Part shown: positions 48,726 to 54,677 of the stretch, piece after piece
How positions within the stretch are numbered: position 1 is the first letter of the stretch
Layout: each line of letters begins with the position of its first letter
Assembly: GCF_013055795.1 (NCBI RefSeq)
Contig: NZ_JABETO010000012.1
Coordinates: forward strand, 133,447-188,123
Length of the DNA stretch: 54,677 nucleotides
Reading direction: 5' to 3'
Origin: Streptomyces sp. I05A-00742
Lineage (GTDB): Bacteria > Actinomycetota > Actinomycetes > Streptomycetales > Streptomycetaceae
Made by a program: the position numbers and the translations under genes
Notes under the pieces: generated by a model
Database searches by the model: none
Told to the model about the DNA's origin: nothing
Seen by the model: the letters and a program-made list of their open reading frames with translations, nothing else

Positions 48726-49970
48726 TCACTCGGCTGTGACCTCCTTGGATCCTTCCGATCGGTTCTCGGATGAGGGGCCGGGAAGGGCCGCGGGGCGCGG
48801 GCCGGGGCGCAGCTCGGGGCGGTGCTTGAGCCGGACGCCCGCCAGGGCGCGGAGGTGGTCGACCCGTCGCTGGACGTCCTCCGGCTGCGGCTCGGGTTCC
48901 TCCGGCGGCGGGCCGGCGAACGTCTCGGGGACGCCCACCAGGGGCGCGCACGCCGCACAGAGGCCCGCGCCCGCCTCCGTGGCCGCGTCGGTTCCGTAGC
49001 AGTTGGTACAGACGATGTAGCTCCTGACGACGATCTCGTCCCCACTGTTCACCACAGGCTGGTACGGGAGCGGGCGGAACGGGATGGGTGGCATTTTGTC
49101 CTCCAGTCGTCTGCGCACGAAAGCGGCGGGGCAATAGACCTGCGGCGGCAGTCCGCCCGTCAGGGACGCCACCAGTTGCTCCCTCGTCACACGCCTGTGC
49201 AGCCACTCGGTGGCGAGCGGTTCAAGCGCGGAGCAGTCGGCGGCGGACAGGGTCACGCGCGGATCCGTCAGCCCGAGCGAGGCGAGGGCGCGGTACGCGC
49301 GTGAGGGGCGCGCGGTGGGCGGGTGCGCCTCGAGGACGGCTTCGGGGGTGGGGTTGGGGGCAGGGTCGGGGTGTCGTGCGGGACTGGTGTCCCGGAAGGG
49401 TTCACGCTCCCGTACGGGGTCGGCATCCCCGACGGGCTCGGGGTCCCCTACGGGCTCGGGGTCCCCTACGGGATCCGGAACCCCTACGGGCCCGGCGCCC
49501 TCTACGGGATCGGCATCCCCGACGGGGGCGGGACCCCGTACGGGCCGAGGGCCGAACTCAGGGCCCGGCTCCGGACGGGGTACGAGCTCCCGGGCGCCCC
49601 CCGCGGGCAACATGCCCTCCTCCACGCGCTCCCACCACTCCCGCGAGCGGGCCGTCCGGGAGAAGAACGTGTACGTGACCCAGCGCGAACCTCGCTCCCC
49701 GATCACCTGTACCTGCTTGCTGCTCAAGTGCCCTGACATCACCAGGTTCTTGAGCGCCGTGCGGCACGCGGCCTGGCCGTGGTTCGGCAGCACCTTCGCC
49801 AGCGTCTTGGCGTCCATCGCCGCACCCTCCGGGAGGCGGTCGATGAACATCGCGATCGACGCCTCACGTGCGGGCAGATGTGCGAAGTCGCCCGGCGCGG
49901 GCGGCAACTGGTCGGGCGCCTCGCGCTTCCCGAACCCCGGGTTCGCCCTGGGGTGTGCGGGGGTGGGCAT
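48726..49970 (-). CDS. Winged-helix protein with tandem repeats and zinc-ribbon tail
   Basis: The 414-residue protein has an N-terminal winged-helix region (LPAREASIAMFIDRLPEGAA, MDAKTLAKVLPNHGQAACRT, ALKNLVMSGHLSSKQVQVIG), a repeat tract of DPVG/DPEP units (GVPDPVGDPEPVGDPEPVGD), a helical middle part, and a C-terminal four-Cys segment CTNCYGTDAATEAGAGLCAAC that could bind zinc. Its role is unknown. The ATG has no ribosome site and lies downstream of two hairpins in a structured leader. An in-frame GTG nine codons upstream is possible. The repeat tract is built from 18-24-base DNA units. Confidence 0.7.
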   Translation of the reverse strand: MPTPAHPRANPGFGKREAPDQLPPAPGDFAHLPAREASIAMFIDRLPEGAAMDAKTLAKVLPNHGQAACRTALKNLVMSGHLSSKQVQVIGERGSRWVTYTFFSRTARSREWWERVEEGMLPAGGARELVPRPEPGPEFGPRPVRGPAPVGDADPVEGAGPVGVPDPVGDPEPVGDPEPVGDADPVREREPFRDTSPARHPDPAPNPTPEAVLEAHPPTARPSRAYRALASLGLTDPRVTLSAADCSALEPLATEWLHRRVTREQLVASLTGGLPPQVYCPAAFVRRRLEDKMPPIPFRPLPYQPVVNSGDEIVVRSYIVCTNCYGTDAATEAGAGLCAACAPLVGVPETFAGPPPEEPEPQPEDVQRRVDHLRALAGVRLKHRPELRPGPRPAALPGPSSENRSEGSKEVTAE

Positions 49971-49997
49971 GACAGCACTAACATGGGCGGCAGCCAC

Positions 49998-50064
49998 AGA
50001 TCGAGTCCTGTTCGATCTCGTCGGTCAGACCCCGGACCCGGTGTTGGTAGCACCGACCGGGGTC
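49998..50064 (-). ncRNA. Structured leader with two hairpins
   Basis: On the transcribed (reverse) strand of the gene at 48726, AGATCGA and TCGATCT form a 7-base stem, and upstream of it GACCCCGG/CCGGGGTC plus an inner CGGTG/CACCG with a small internal loop form a second, stronger stem. The pair lies 30-95 bases before the start codon. It may be an attenuator, a leader bound by a protein or a small RNA. No known riboswitch class is recognised. Confidence 0.4.
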
Positions 50065-50211
50065 GTTTCTTGCTGCGAACGCTAGAGGGTTACCACCCAC
50101 CGTTGCAAGCTGATCACGATGGGTCATCTCCCTTGTGGTATACGCGCGTTACCGCGCGGGTGTGCACGCGGGAGAGGGTGGGAGGGTGGGAAGAATCCCA
50201 CCACCCATTCC

Positions 50212-50640
50212 TTACAGAGAGCACTCGGGTCTCGGAGCTCGGATTCCCGAAGCTTGAGCCCCAGCCGTGAAGTTGAGGAAAGCGGCCCAGGCCGCTGATT
50301 GCACTTCGAGCTTCGGGCCAACCTTGGACTTCGAGTCCCGGACGAAGACGGATCGGCAGGCGAGTGCGGTGGTCACCTCGACGCAGTCGCCCCCTTCGTC
50401 TCCACTGTGGTGAGATTTCCGCCAAGAACCAGCTGCTCCCACACACGCATCGTGACCGTCTCCACCGCATCTGACGTTCTGTCGGCAGAAGGCGGCTTCC
50501 ACACACTCCCCTCCCTCATCACCGCTGTAGCTGGACTTTCGCCAGGCCAGGGCAACCTCGACGCAGGCTTCGCCACCCTCATCGCTGTAGCTCGACTTGA
50601 ACCAATTCAGAGGCCCACCTATCTCAGCAAGGCTGTTCAT
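50212..50640 (-). CDS. DUF397 protein with three copies of the motif
   Basis: DUF397 proteins are normally about 65 residues with one WFKSSYS...CVEVA...VRDSK...AWxAFL pattern. Here the 142-residue product has WFKSSYSDEGGEACVEVAL, then WRKSSYSGDEGGECVEAAF, a degenerate third piece (GDGHDACVGAAG) and a last, complete unit WRKSHHSGDEGGDCVEVT followed by VFVRDSKSKVGPKLEVQSAA. The gene therefore grew by duplication of the first 60 or so bases. ATGA overlap with the Scr1-type regulator gene makes them a pair. Partner regulation is inferred from the family. Confidence 0.85.
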   Translation of the reverse strand: MNSLAEIGGPLNWFKSSYSDEGGEACVEVALAWRKSSYSGDEGGECVEAAFCRQNVRCGGDGHDACVGAAGSWRKSHHSGDEGGDCVEVTTALACRSVFVRDSKSKVGPKLEVQSAAWAAFLNFTAGAQASGIRAPRPECSL

Positions 50641-51452
50641 AGCTCTCCTAGAACCGTCTCCAAGAAACTCACCGTGTCCTCAGGGGTGAGAGCCTGCGAG
50701 CGCAGAATCCCGTAGCGCATGTTCAAGTCCGAGACGTCTTTGGGTTCAGACAGCAGGACACTGCCCTTCTGCCCTTCGAAATAGGCCAACCGCCGCTGAT
50801 CACGCGTCTCCAGCACGTAAAGCGGCCCGGCTAGGCACGCATGGCTCTCCCTGCGCGTCAGCATGACCTGAACATCGACGTTACGCAGCTCTGAGAGCCT
50901 CAACAAGTACTCAACCTGCCCACGCATCACCTGGCGACCACCAAGGGGCCGTTCCAAGGTGACTTGCTCCAGCACGACGCTGATGACGGCAGCAGGGCTC
51001 CGATGAAGCAACTGTTGCCGTTCCATTCGCGCCGCCAAGCGCCGTTCGACCTCGTCGTCGTCAAGCAACGGACGCCCACTTCGGAACACCGCCCTCGCGT
51101 AGTCCTCAGTCTGGAAGAGCCCGGGCACCACATGGTTGTGGTAGATACCCAGAAAGGCTGCGTCGGCCTCGTGTCGAGCGTAATCCTCGAACCAATCCGG
51201 GAATTTACTCCGCTCAATATGCCGAGCCGCCTCCCTCAACAACCCACCCGCCCCGCACAGTTCCTCAGCCGCCTCCACCAACTCCGGCGGCGGCACCCGC
51301 CGCCCCTGCTCCACGGAGCACACCGTGTCCAGCGAGTACCCGGCCGCCTCCGCCAACTGCTCCCGGCTGACGCCGGCGATGCGGCGCCATCCCTGGAGCT
51401 GGCTGCCGAACATCCGCATGGACGCGGACTTCGCCTGCCTGTTCCCGGACAT
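50637..51452 (-). CDS. Scr1/DUF5753-type helix-turn-helix regulator
   Basis: The 271-residue protein has an N-terminal XRE helix-turn-helix (WRRIAGVSREQLAEAAGYSL, DTVCSVEQGRRVPPPELVEA) and the DUF5753 domain (FPDWFEDYARHEADAAFLGI, YHNHVVPGLFQTEDYARAVF) ending in YGILRSQALTPEDTVSFLET. These regulators occur in great number in Streptomyces with a DUF397 partner and act in development or antibiotic control, perhaps in sensing or toxin-like systems. It is divergent from the gene at 51615 and coupled to the DUF397 gene. Confidence 0.92.
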   Translation of the reverse strand: MSGNRQAKSASMRMFGSQLQGWRRIAGVSREQLAEAAGYSLDTVCSVEQGRRVPPPELVEAAEELCGAGGLLREAARHIERSKFPDWFEDYARHEADAAFLGIYHNHVVPGLFQTEDYARAVFRSGRPLLDDDEVERRLAARMERQQLLHRSPAAVISVVLEQVTLERPLGGRQVMRGQVEYLLRLSELRNVDVQVMLTRRESHACLAGPLYVLETRDQRRLAYFEGQKGSVLLSEPKDVSDLNMRYGILRSQALTPEDTVSFLETVLGEL

Positions 51453-51614
51453 ATGTTCGCTCCCCTCCCCCGGCTCTTCCCCGGTGGCCGCGCCTCACAC
51501 TCGTACGGGGACGGGCACCGTCCGGGTCCGCCACGTACAGTGCCCGTCCCCCGTACGTACACCGCGCGGGAGTACGCGCCCGGTCACTGATCAGCGTAGG
51601 CAGGATCACGCATC
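51453..51614. promoter_or_regulatory. Divergent promoter region beside the Scr1-type gene
   Basis: 162 bases without a gene. Several cgtac words (gtacgggg at 51514, acgtac at 51532, cgtacgtacac at 51553) give short inverted repeats that may be operator sites for the XRE regulator. No clear promoter hexamers stand out. Confidence 0.35.
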
Positions 51615-52109
51615 GTGGTCGGTGTGAACGAGGAGATTCCCCCGGTCGGGCCGCGCGGTGTGCGCGGCGGCCCGGATGCCGCAACGAAAGCCCTTCCCTA
51701 CCGCCCGAGTTGGGTGCCCCGCTGGGGGCATCACCTGTGGCGCTGTGGGGTGCACTTCGATGTGCTGCGGATGTACGGGGAGCGGGGTGAGGCGACGGTG
51801 CGGAGGCTGGTGGTGAACGTGGGCGAGCGGGCGGGGCCGGTGGTGGGGGAGGCGACGGGGTTCCGTTGGACGTACTTCCTGCTGGCGCCGGGGACGGCGC
51901 GGGAGCACGTGTGGCCGGTGGACGTACAGCGGTACGCGGGTCCGCGTACGGTCGTCTACATCGGCGTACCGGCGCTGCAGGGCAACACGTGGCCGCTCGG
52001 GTGGTCCTCGCGGCCTACGCGGGACGCTCCGTTCGTCGATCCCGGGGAGCTGCTGAGGGCGCTGTCGGAGTGCCCGGTTCCGCCACCGCCGGGGCCGACT
52101 CCGTGGTGA
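51615..52109 (+). CDS. Hypothetical protein next to the Scr1-type regulator
   Basis: The 164-residue protein (start GTG; later RPSWVPRWGHHLWRCGVHFD, VLRMYGERGEATVRRLVVNV) is soluble and ends in a Pro-rich tail. Conserved Trp-rich phrases (FRWTYFLLAPGTAREHVWPV) suggest a compact domain; I recognise the type from Streptomyces genomes next to Scr1 genes but know no function. The 3' end overlaps the convergent gene at 52015 by 95 bases. Another GTG four codons downstream is an alternative start. Confidence 0.6.
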   Translation: MVGVNEEIPPVGPRGVRGGPDAATKALPYRPSWVPRWGHHLWRCGVHFDVLRMYGERGEATVRRLVVNVGERAGPVVGEATGFRWTYFLLAPGTAREHVWPVDVQRYAGPRTVVYIGVPALQGNTWPLGWSSRPTRDAPFVDPGELLRALSECPVPPPPGPTPW

Positions 52110-52470
52110 GGGCGCCGAAGACGCGCAGTACCCACCGGTCGAGGTGGGTGGCGAAGTCTGCCGCGGAGGTGAGGTCGGGTGTCGGGAGCACGCCGCAGTC
52201 GGCCAAGTCGAAGAAGTCGATGTCGGCCCGGCCGCCCCGGTAGAGGCACACCTGCAGTTCGCTGTCGGACGGGCCGGTGAGGACGATGCCGAGCGAGTCG
52301 GGGTCGTGGACCGACGACCGGTCGGTGAGGAGCGGTTGCGGCCAGGGCGCGGCCGCGTCCCGCCAGGTCGGCCGCCCCGGCACGAGCCCGGCCGCCCGCC
52401 AGCGCGGGACGCGCTCGTCCACCAGGGCGGCCGCCTCGTCGAGGTCCACGACCACGCCGTCGGAGTCCAC
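52015..52470 (-). CDS. Hypothetical protein downstream of the DUF5063 gene
   Basis: The 151-residue product (VDSDGVVVDLDEAAALVDER...) starts at a GTG two bases after the DUF5063 stop, so it is probably translated by re-initiation. It has a soluble strand-helix pattern with DIDFFDLADCGVLPTPDL, FATHLDRWVLRVFGALTTES and a low-complexity tail. No family is recognised. Its coding end lies inside the convergent gene. It belongs to the recR operon. Confidence 0.6.
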   Translation of the reverse strand: MDSDGVVVDLDEAAALVDERVPRWRAAGLVPGRPTWRDAAAPWPQPLLTDRSSVHDPDSLGIVLTGPSDSELQVCLYRGGRADIDFFDLADCGVLPTPDLTSAADFATHLDRWVLRVFGALTTESAPAVAEPGTPTAPSAAPRDRRTERPA

Positions 52471-52472
52471 GG

Positions 52473-53129
52473 TCAGAGCGAGCGCAGCCGCGCGGCTCCG
52501 CCGATCTCGGCGGCCATGACGCGTCCGGCCTCCTCCTCCAGCTGCTCCTCGGTGCCGACGGCGTCCGTGTCGAGGCCGTCGAGTTCGTCGAGCGGCTGGT
52601 CGAGGCGGACGTGGGCGACGAGGGACTGGAGGGCGCGGAGGCAGGCGGAGGCGGTGGGGCCCCAGTTGGAGAGGTAGGAGAACTGCCACCACCACAGGGC
52701 CTCGCTGACGCGGCCGTCGCGGTAGTGGGCCATGCCGTGCCGCAGGTCGGTGATGATGTCGGCGAGGTCGTCGGAGATCCGGCAGGCGACGGGGGCGCTG
52801 CGCGGGACGTACGGGTCGAAGACCTCGGAGTAGACGTCCACGGGGTCGAGGAGCCGGGCGAAGCGTTCGCGGAGCACGTCGACGTCGGGCTCGGGGCCCA
52901 CGTCGGGCTCGTAGCGCTCGTCGGGCAGGAAGTCCTCGTGGGCGCCGAGCCGGCCGCCGGTGAGGATGAGCTGGGAGATTTCCAGCAGCAGGAACGGCAC
53001 GGCGCTGTCCGGTTCATCGCCGCGGGACACCTCGGTGACGGCGACGATGAAGCTCTCGATCGAGTCGGCGACGGAGACGACGAAGTCGTCCGGTTCGCGC
53101 TTGGCGTCATGGAGCGTTGCGTCAGACAT
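52473..53129 (-). CDS. DUF5063 family protein in the recR operon
   Basis: The 218-residue protein ([20 protein letters not shown]...) is helical with [33 protein letters not shown] and [20 protein letters not shown] segments and an acidic Asp/Glu-rich middle. It matches the DUF5063 pattern that follows recR in Streptomyces. Its job is unknown; place in the operon suggests a link to DNA repair or replication. The ATG overlaps the recR stop by eight bases, with GAAGGGAG about 12 bases upstream. Confidence 0.8.
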   Translation of the reverse strand: MSDATLHDAKREPDDFVVSVADSIESFIVAVTEVSRGDEPDSAVPFLLLEISQLILTGGRLGAHEDFLPDERYEPDVGPEPDVDVLRERFARLLDPVDVYSEVFDPYVPRSAPVACRISDDLADIITDLRHGMAHYRDGRVSEALWWWQFSYLSNWGPTASACLRALQSLVAHVRLDQPLDELDGLDTDAVGTEEQLEEEAGRVMAAEIGGAARLRSL

Positions 53130-53721
53130 CGAGAAGTCGTCTCCCTTCGAAGGCACGCCCGAGCGTGACCTCGTCGGCATATTCCAAGTCTCCGCCCACA
53201 GGCAGCCCGCTGGCGAGCCGGGTGACTTTGAGTCCCATCGGCTTCACCATGCGCGCCAGGTACGTGGCCGTGGCCTCGCCCTCCAGATTGGGGTCGGTGG
53301 CGAGGATCAGCTCGGTGACGGCACCGTCCGCGAGCCGGGCCAGCAGCTCGCGGATGCGCAGATCGTCGGGGCCGACGCCCTCGATGGGGCTGATGGCCCC
53401 GCCGAGGACGTGGTAGCGACCGCGGAACTCACGCGTCCGCTCGATGGCGACGACGTCCTTGGGCTCCTCCACGACGCAGATGACGGCCGGGTCGCGGCGC
53501 GGGTCCTGGCAGACCCGGCACCGCTCCTCCTGCGCCACGTTGCCGCAGACGGCACAGAACCGGACCTTGGCCTTGACCTCGGTCAGGGCGTGGGCGAGGC
53601 GACGGACGTCGGTCGGCTCGGCCTGGAGGATGTGGAAGGCGATCCGCTGCGCGCTCTTCGGACCGATGCCGGGCAGCCTGCCCAGCTCGTCAATGAGGTC
53701 CTGGACCACGCCTTCGTACAC
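53122..53721 (-). CDS. recR: Recombination protein RecR
   Basis: The 199-residue protein helps RecO and RecF load RecA at gaps. It has the helix-hairpin-helix [20 protein letters not shown], the zinc-binding four cysteines ([16 protein letters not shown]), and the Toprim motifs [37 protein letters not shown] and [18 protein letters not shown]. Length is typical. The GTG follows AAGGAGAACTCGATCC. It lies between the ybaB gene (upstream) and DUF5063 (downstream) in the conserved dnaX-ybaB-recR order. Confidence 0.96.
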   Translation of the reverse strand: MYEGVVQDLIDELGRLPGIGPKSAQRIAFHILQAEPTDVRRLAHALTEVKAKVRFCAVCGNVAQEERCRVCQDPRRDPAVICVVEEPKDVVAIERTREFRGRYHVLGGAISPIEGVGPDDLRIRELLARLADGAVTELILATDPNLEGEATATYLARMVKPMGLKVTRLASGLPVGGDLEYADEVTLGRAFEGRRLLDV

Positions 53722-53752
53722 GGATCGAGTTCTCCTTCCGGGGGTTCTGTGC

Positions 53753-53798
53753 TCGGTGCCAGTGGTGCCGGTGGTGCCGGTGGTGCCGGTGGTTTCGG
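53753..53798. repeat. Nine-base tandem repeat between ybaB and recR
   Basis: The unit ggtgccggt (with variants ggtgccagt and ggtttcggt) repeats about five times. It is a simple expansion in the leader of recR and probably polymorphic. Confidence 0.8.
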
Positions 53799-53803
53799 TG
53801 GGG

Positions 53804-54145
53804 TCAGAACGGCAGGCCGGGGATGCCGCCGCCGCCGAGACCCTGGGCGAGCGGGCCGAGCTTCTGCTGCTGGAGCTGCTGGGCGGCGTTGTTGGCGTCG
53901 CGGACGGCGGCGAGGACCAGGTCCGCGAGGGTCTCGGTGTCCTCGGGGTCGACGGCCTTGGGGTCGATGACCAGGGCCTGGAGCTCGCCCGCACCGCTGA
54001 CCGTGGCCTTCACCAGGCCGCCGCCGGCCGAACCCTCGACCGGGGTCTCCGCCAGCTCCTGCTGGGCTGCGGCGAGGTCCTGCTGCATCTTCTGAGCCTG
54101 CTGAAGCAGCTGCTGCATGTTGGGCTGGCCACCACCGGGGATCAC
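53804..54145 (-). CDS. YbaB/EbfC nucleoid-associated protein
   Basis: The 113-residue protein ([20 protein letters not shown]...) has the two long helices rich in Gln ([20 protein letters not shown] and [20 protein letters not shown]) that flank the short beta sheet ([20 protein letters not shown]). YbaB/EbfC dimers bind DNA as tweezers. The start codon is GTG; a moderate ribosome site (gaGCGAAG) lies before it. It lies between dnaX and recR, as is usual. Confidence 0.92.
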   Translation of the reverse strand: MIPGGGQPNMQQLLQQAQKMQQDLAAAQQELAETPVEGSAGGGLVKATVSGAGELQALVIDPKAVDPEDTETLADLVLAAVRDANNAAQQLQQQKLGPLAQGLGGGGIPGLPF

Positions 54146-54413
54146 GGCTTCGCTCCTGTGCTCTCGCGACTACGGGGACTGCGGGACTGCGTGTACGACG
54201 GCGCGCCGTGGGCACGGCTGGACGCCGCGCGGCCCGACGCGGAGTCGGTAGCCCGAGCCTACGTGTTCGCCGGGCGCGGCGCGCCATGCGAGGGCAAGAA
54301 CGTACGGAGTGGGGGCGCCCGGGGCGCGCGGGGCGGTGATGACGGGCGGACGCGGGGGGCTGTGACCGCTCCTCGCCCCCTCCCCCGTTCCTCCTGCTCC
54401 CGCTTTTTCGCCG
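54146..54413. other. Gene-free gap between dnaX and ybaB
   Basis: About 270 bases without a gene. gccgggcgcggcgcgcc and gcgccatgcgag are GC-rich and could form hairpins, but no clear terminator or promoter is seen. The promoter for ybaB-recR may lie here. Confidence 0.4.
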
Positions 54414-54677
54414 CTACTCGTTCGCGATCTCCTCGATCACGGTCGCGCCCAGCTCGCGGACGATCAGGTCGTGGCCGGTGAGGGCGGTGTCGTCGAGGTC
54501 GGCGTCGTCCTCGGCGGGCATGTCGTCCTCGGGAGCGACCGGCGGGGGCTCGGGCTCGCGGTAGGGCTGCGCCGGGGCGGCAGGCGCGGCCTGGTGCGGT
54601 GCTGACGGGCCGGCCGGGGGCTGCGGGGCCTGGGGTGCGGGCGCCGGACCTGCCGCCGCCGGCGCGGCGGCCTGCGG
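54414..54677 (-). CDS. dnaX: DNA polymerase III gamma/tau subunit, C-terminal fragment
   Basis: The last 87 codons of a leftward gene whose start lies beyond the window. The visible sequence is a Pro/Ala/Gln-rich segment (APQAPQPPAGPSAPHQAAPA) followed by an acidic stretch (EDDMPAEDDADLDDTALTGH) and the conserved end DLIVRELGATVIEEIANE. The conserved end and the place before ybaB-recR identify DnaX, the clamp-loader subunit. The catalytic domains are outside the window. Confidence 0.85.
   Translation of the reverse strand, partial: PQAAAPAAAGPAPAPQAPQPPAGPSAPHQAAPAAPAQPYREPEPPPVAPEDDMPAEDDADLDDTALTGHDLIVRELGATVIEEIANE

Noticed and set aside
49323..49736. Forward frame with GVPYG/GIPDG repeats
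   Set aside because: The repeats mirror the DPVG/DPEP repeat of the real reverse-strand gene; there is no ribosome site.
53753..53800. CRISPR-like repeats between ybaB and recR
   Set aside because: The nine-base units are contiguous without spacers; this is a simple tandem repeat.

Overview
The window is a high-GC actinobacterial chromosome segment, almost certainly from a Streptomyces species. The signs are strong G/C bias at third codon positions, many GTG starts preceded by GGAGG-type ribosome sites, stop/start overlaps (ATGA, GTGA), a WblA-type WhiB protein, a Crp of the Streptomyces type and a Scr1/DUF397 gene pair. The species cannot be fixed from sequence alone.

Layout. 1-4.5 kb: a leftward Tad/Flp pilus assembly operon (ssd/cpaE-like, tadA, tadB, tadC, DUF4244, tadE cut by the window edge). 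4.9-9.4 kb: a HAD-IB phosphatase, a degenerate Fic-like protein, a CooC-type ATPase and a lipoprotein related to polysaccharide deacetylases. 9.8-17.3 kb: rightward genes for a SulP transporter-carbonic anhydrase fusion, acetyl-CoA synthetase, a Na+/H+ antiporter, a holin-like membrane protein and an epoxide-hydrolase-like enzyme. 18-25.3 kb: MarP-type periplasmic protease, CoA-type NUDIX, endonuclease III, crp (divergent), MBL hydrolase, second NUDIX, RidA and a DUF4177-like small protein. 25.4-32.8 kb: a pair of ArsA/Get3-like ATPases, wblA, a class A penicillin-binding protein, YqeY and a metallophosphoesterase. Much of this order matches the Mycobacterium tuberculosis block Rv3655c-Rv3683 (Tad genes, HAD, acs, EphE, MarP, NUDIX, nth, crp, MBL, RidA, ArsA-like pair, WhiB4, PonA2), recalled from general knowledge, so it is an old actinobacterial neighbourhood.

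A tRNA-Pro(CGG) at 32.9 kb marks a change. From 33 to about 46 kb the genes look accessory: a membrane protein with a NarL-type two-component system, a LysR/MFS divergent pair, a MarR/phenolic acid decarboxylase pair with visible operators, a PPOX-family protein, an S9 peptidase, SURF1, and an ECF sigma factor with a membrane partner carrying a collagen-like N-terminus. Core genes return at 46.6 kb with aspartokinase (with an internal start for a beta subunit), then a Uma2 endonuclease-fold protein, a repeat-rich DNA-binding protein with a structured leader, a Scr1 regulator with a triple-motif DUF397 partner, and the replication/repair run DUF5063-recR-ybaB-dnaX (dnaX cut by the window edge).

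No CRISPR array, insertion sequence, prophage or classical biosynthetic cluster was seen. The most unusual items are the SulP-carbonic anhydrase fusion, the NhaA with a calcium-binding-like tail, the endonuclease III with a histone-H1-like extension, the ArsA-like ATPase with a long disordered insert, the sigma factor/collagen-like partner pair, the triple DUF397 protein, DnaA-box matches away from any known origin, and several small 3'-end duplications.
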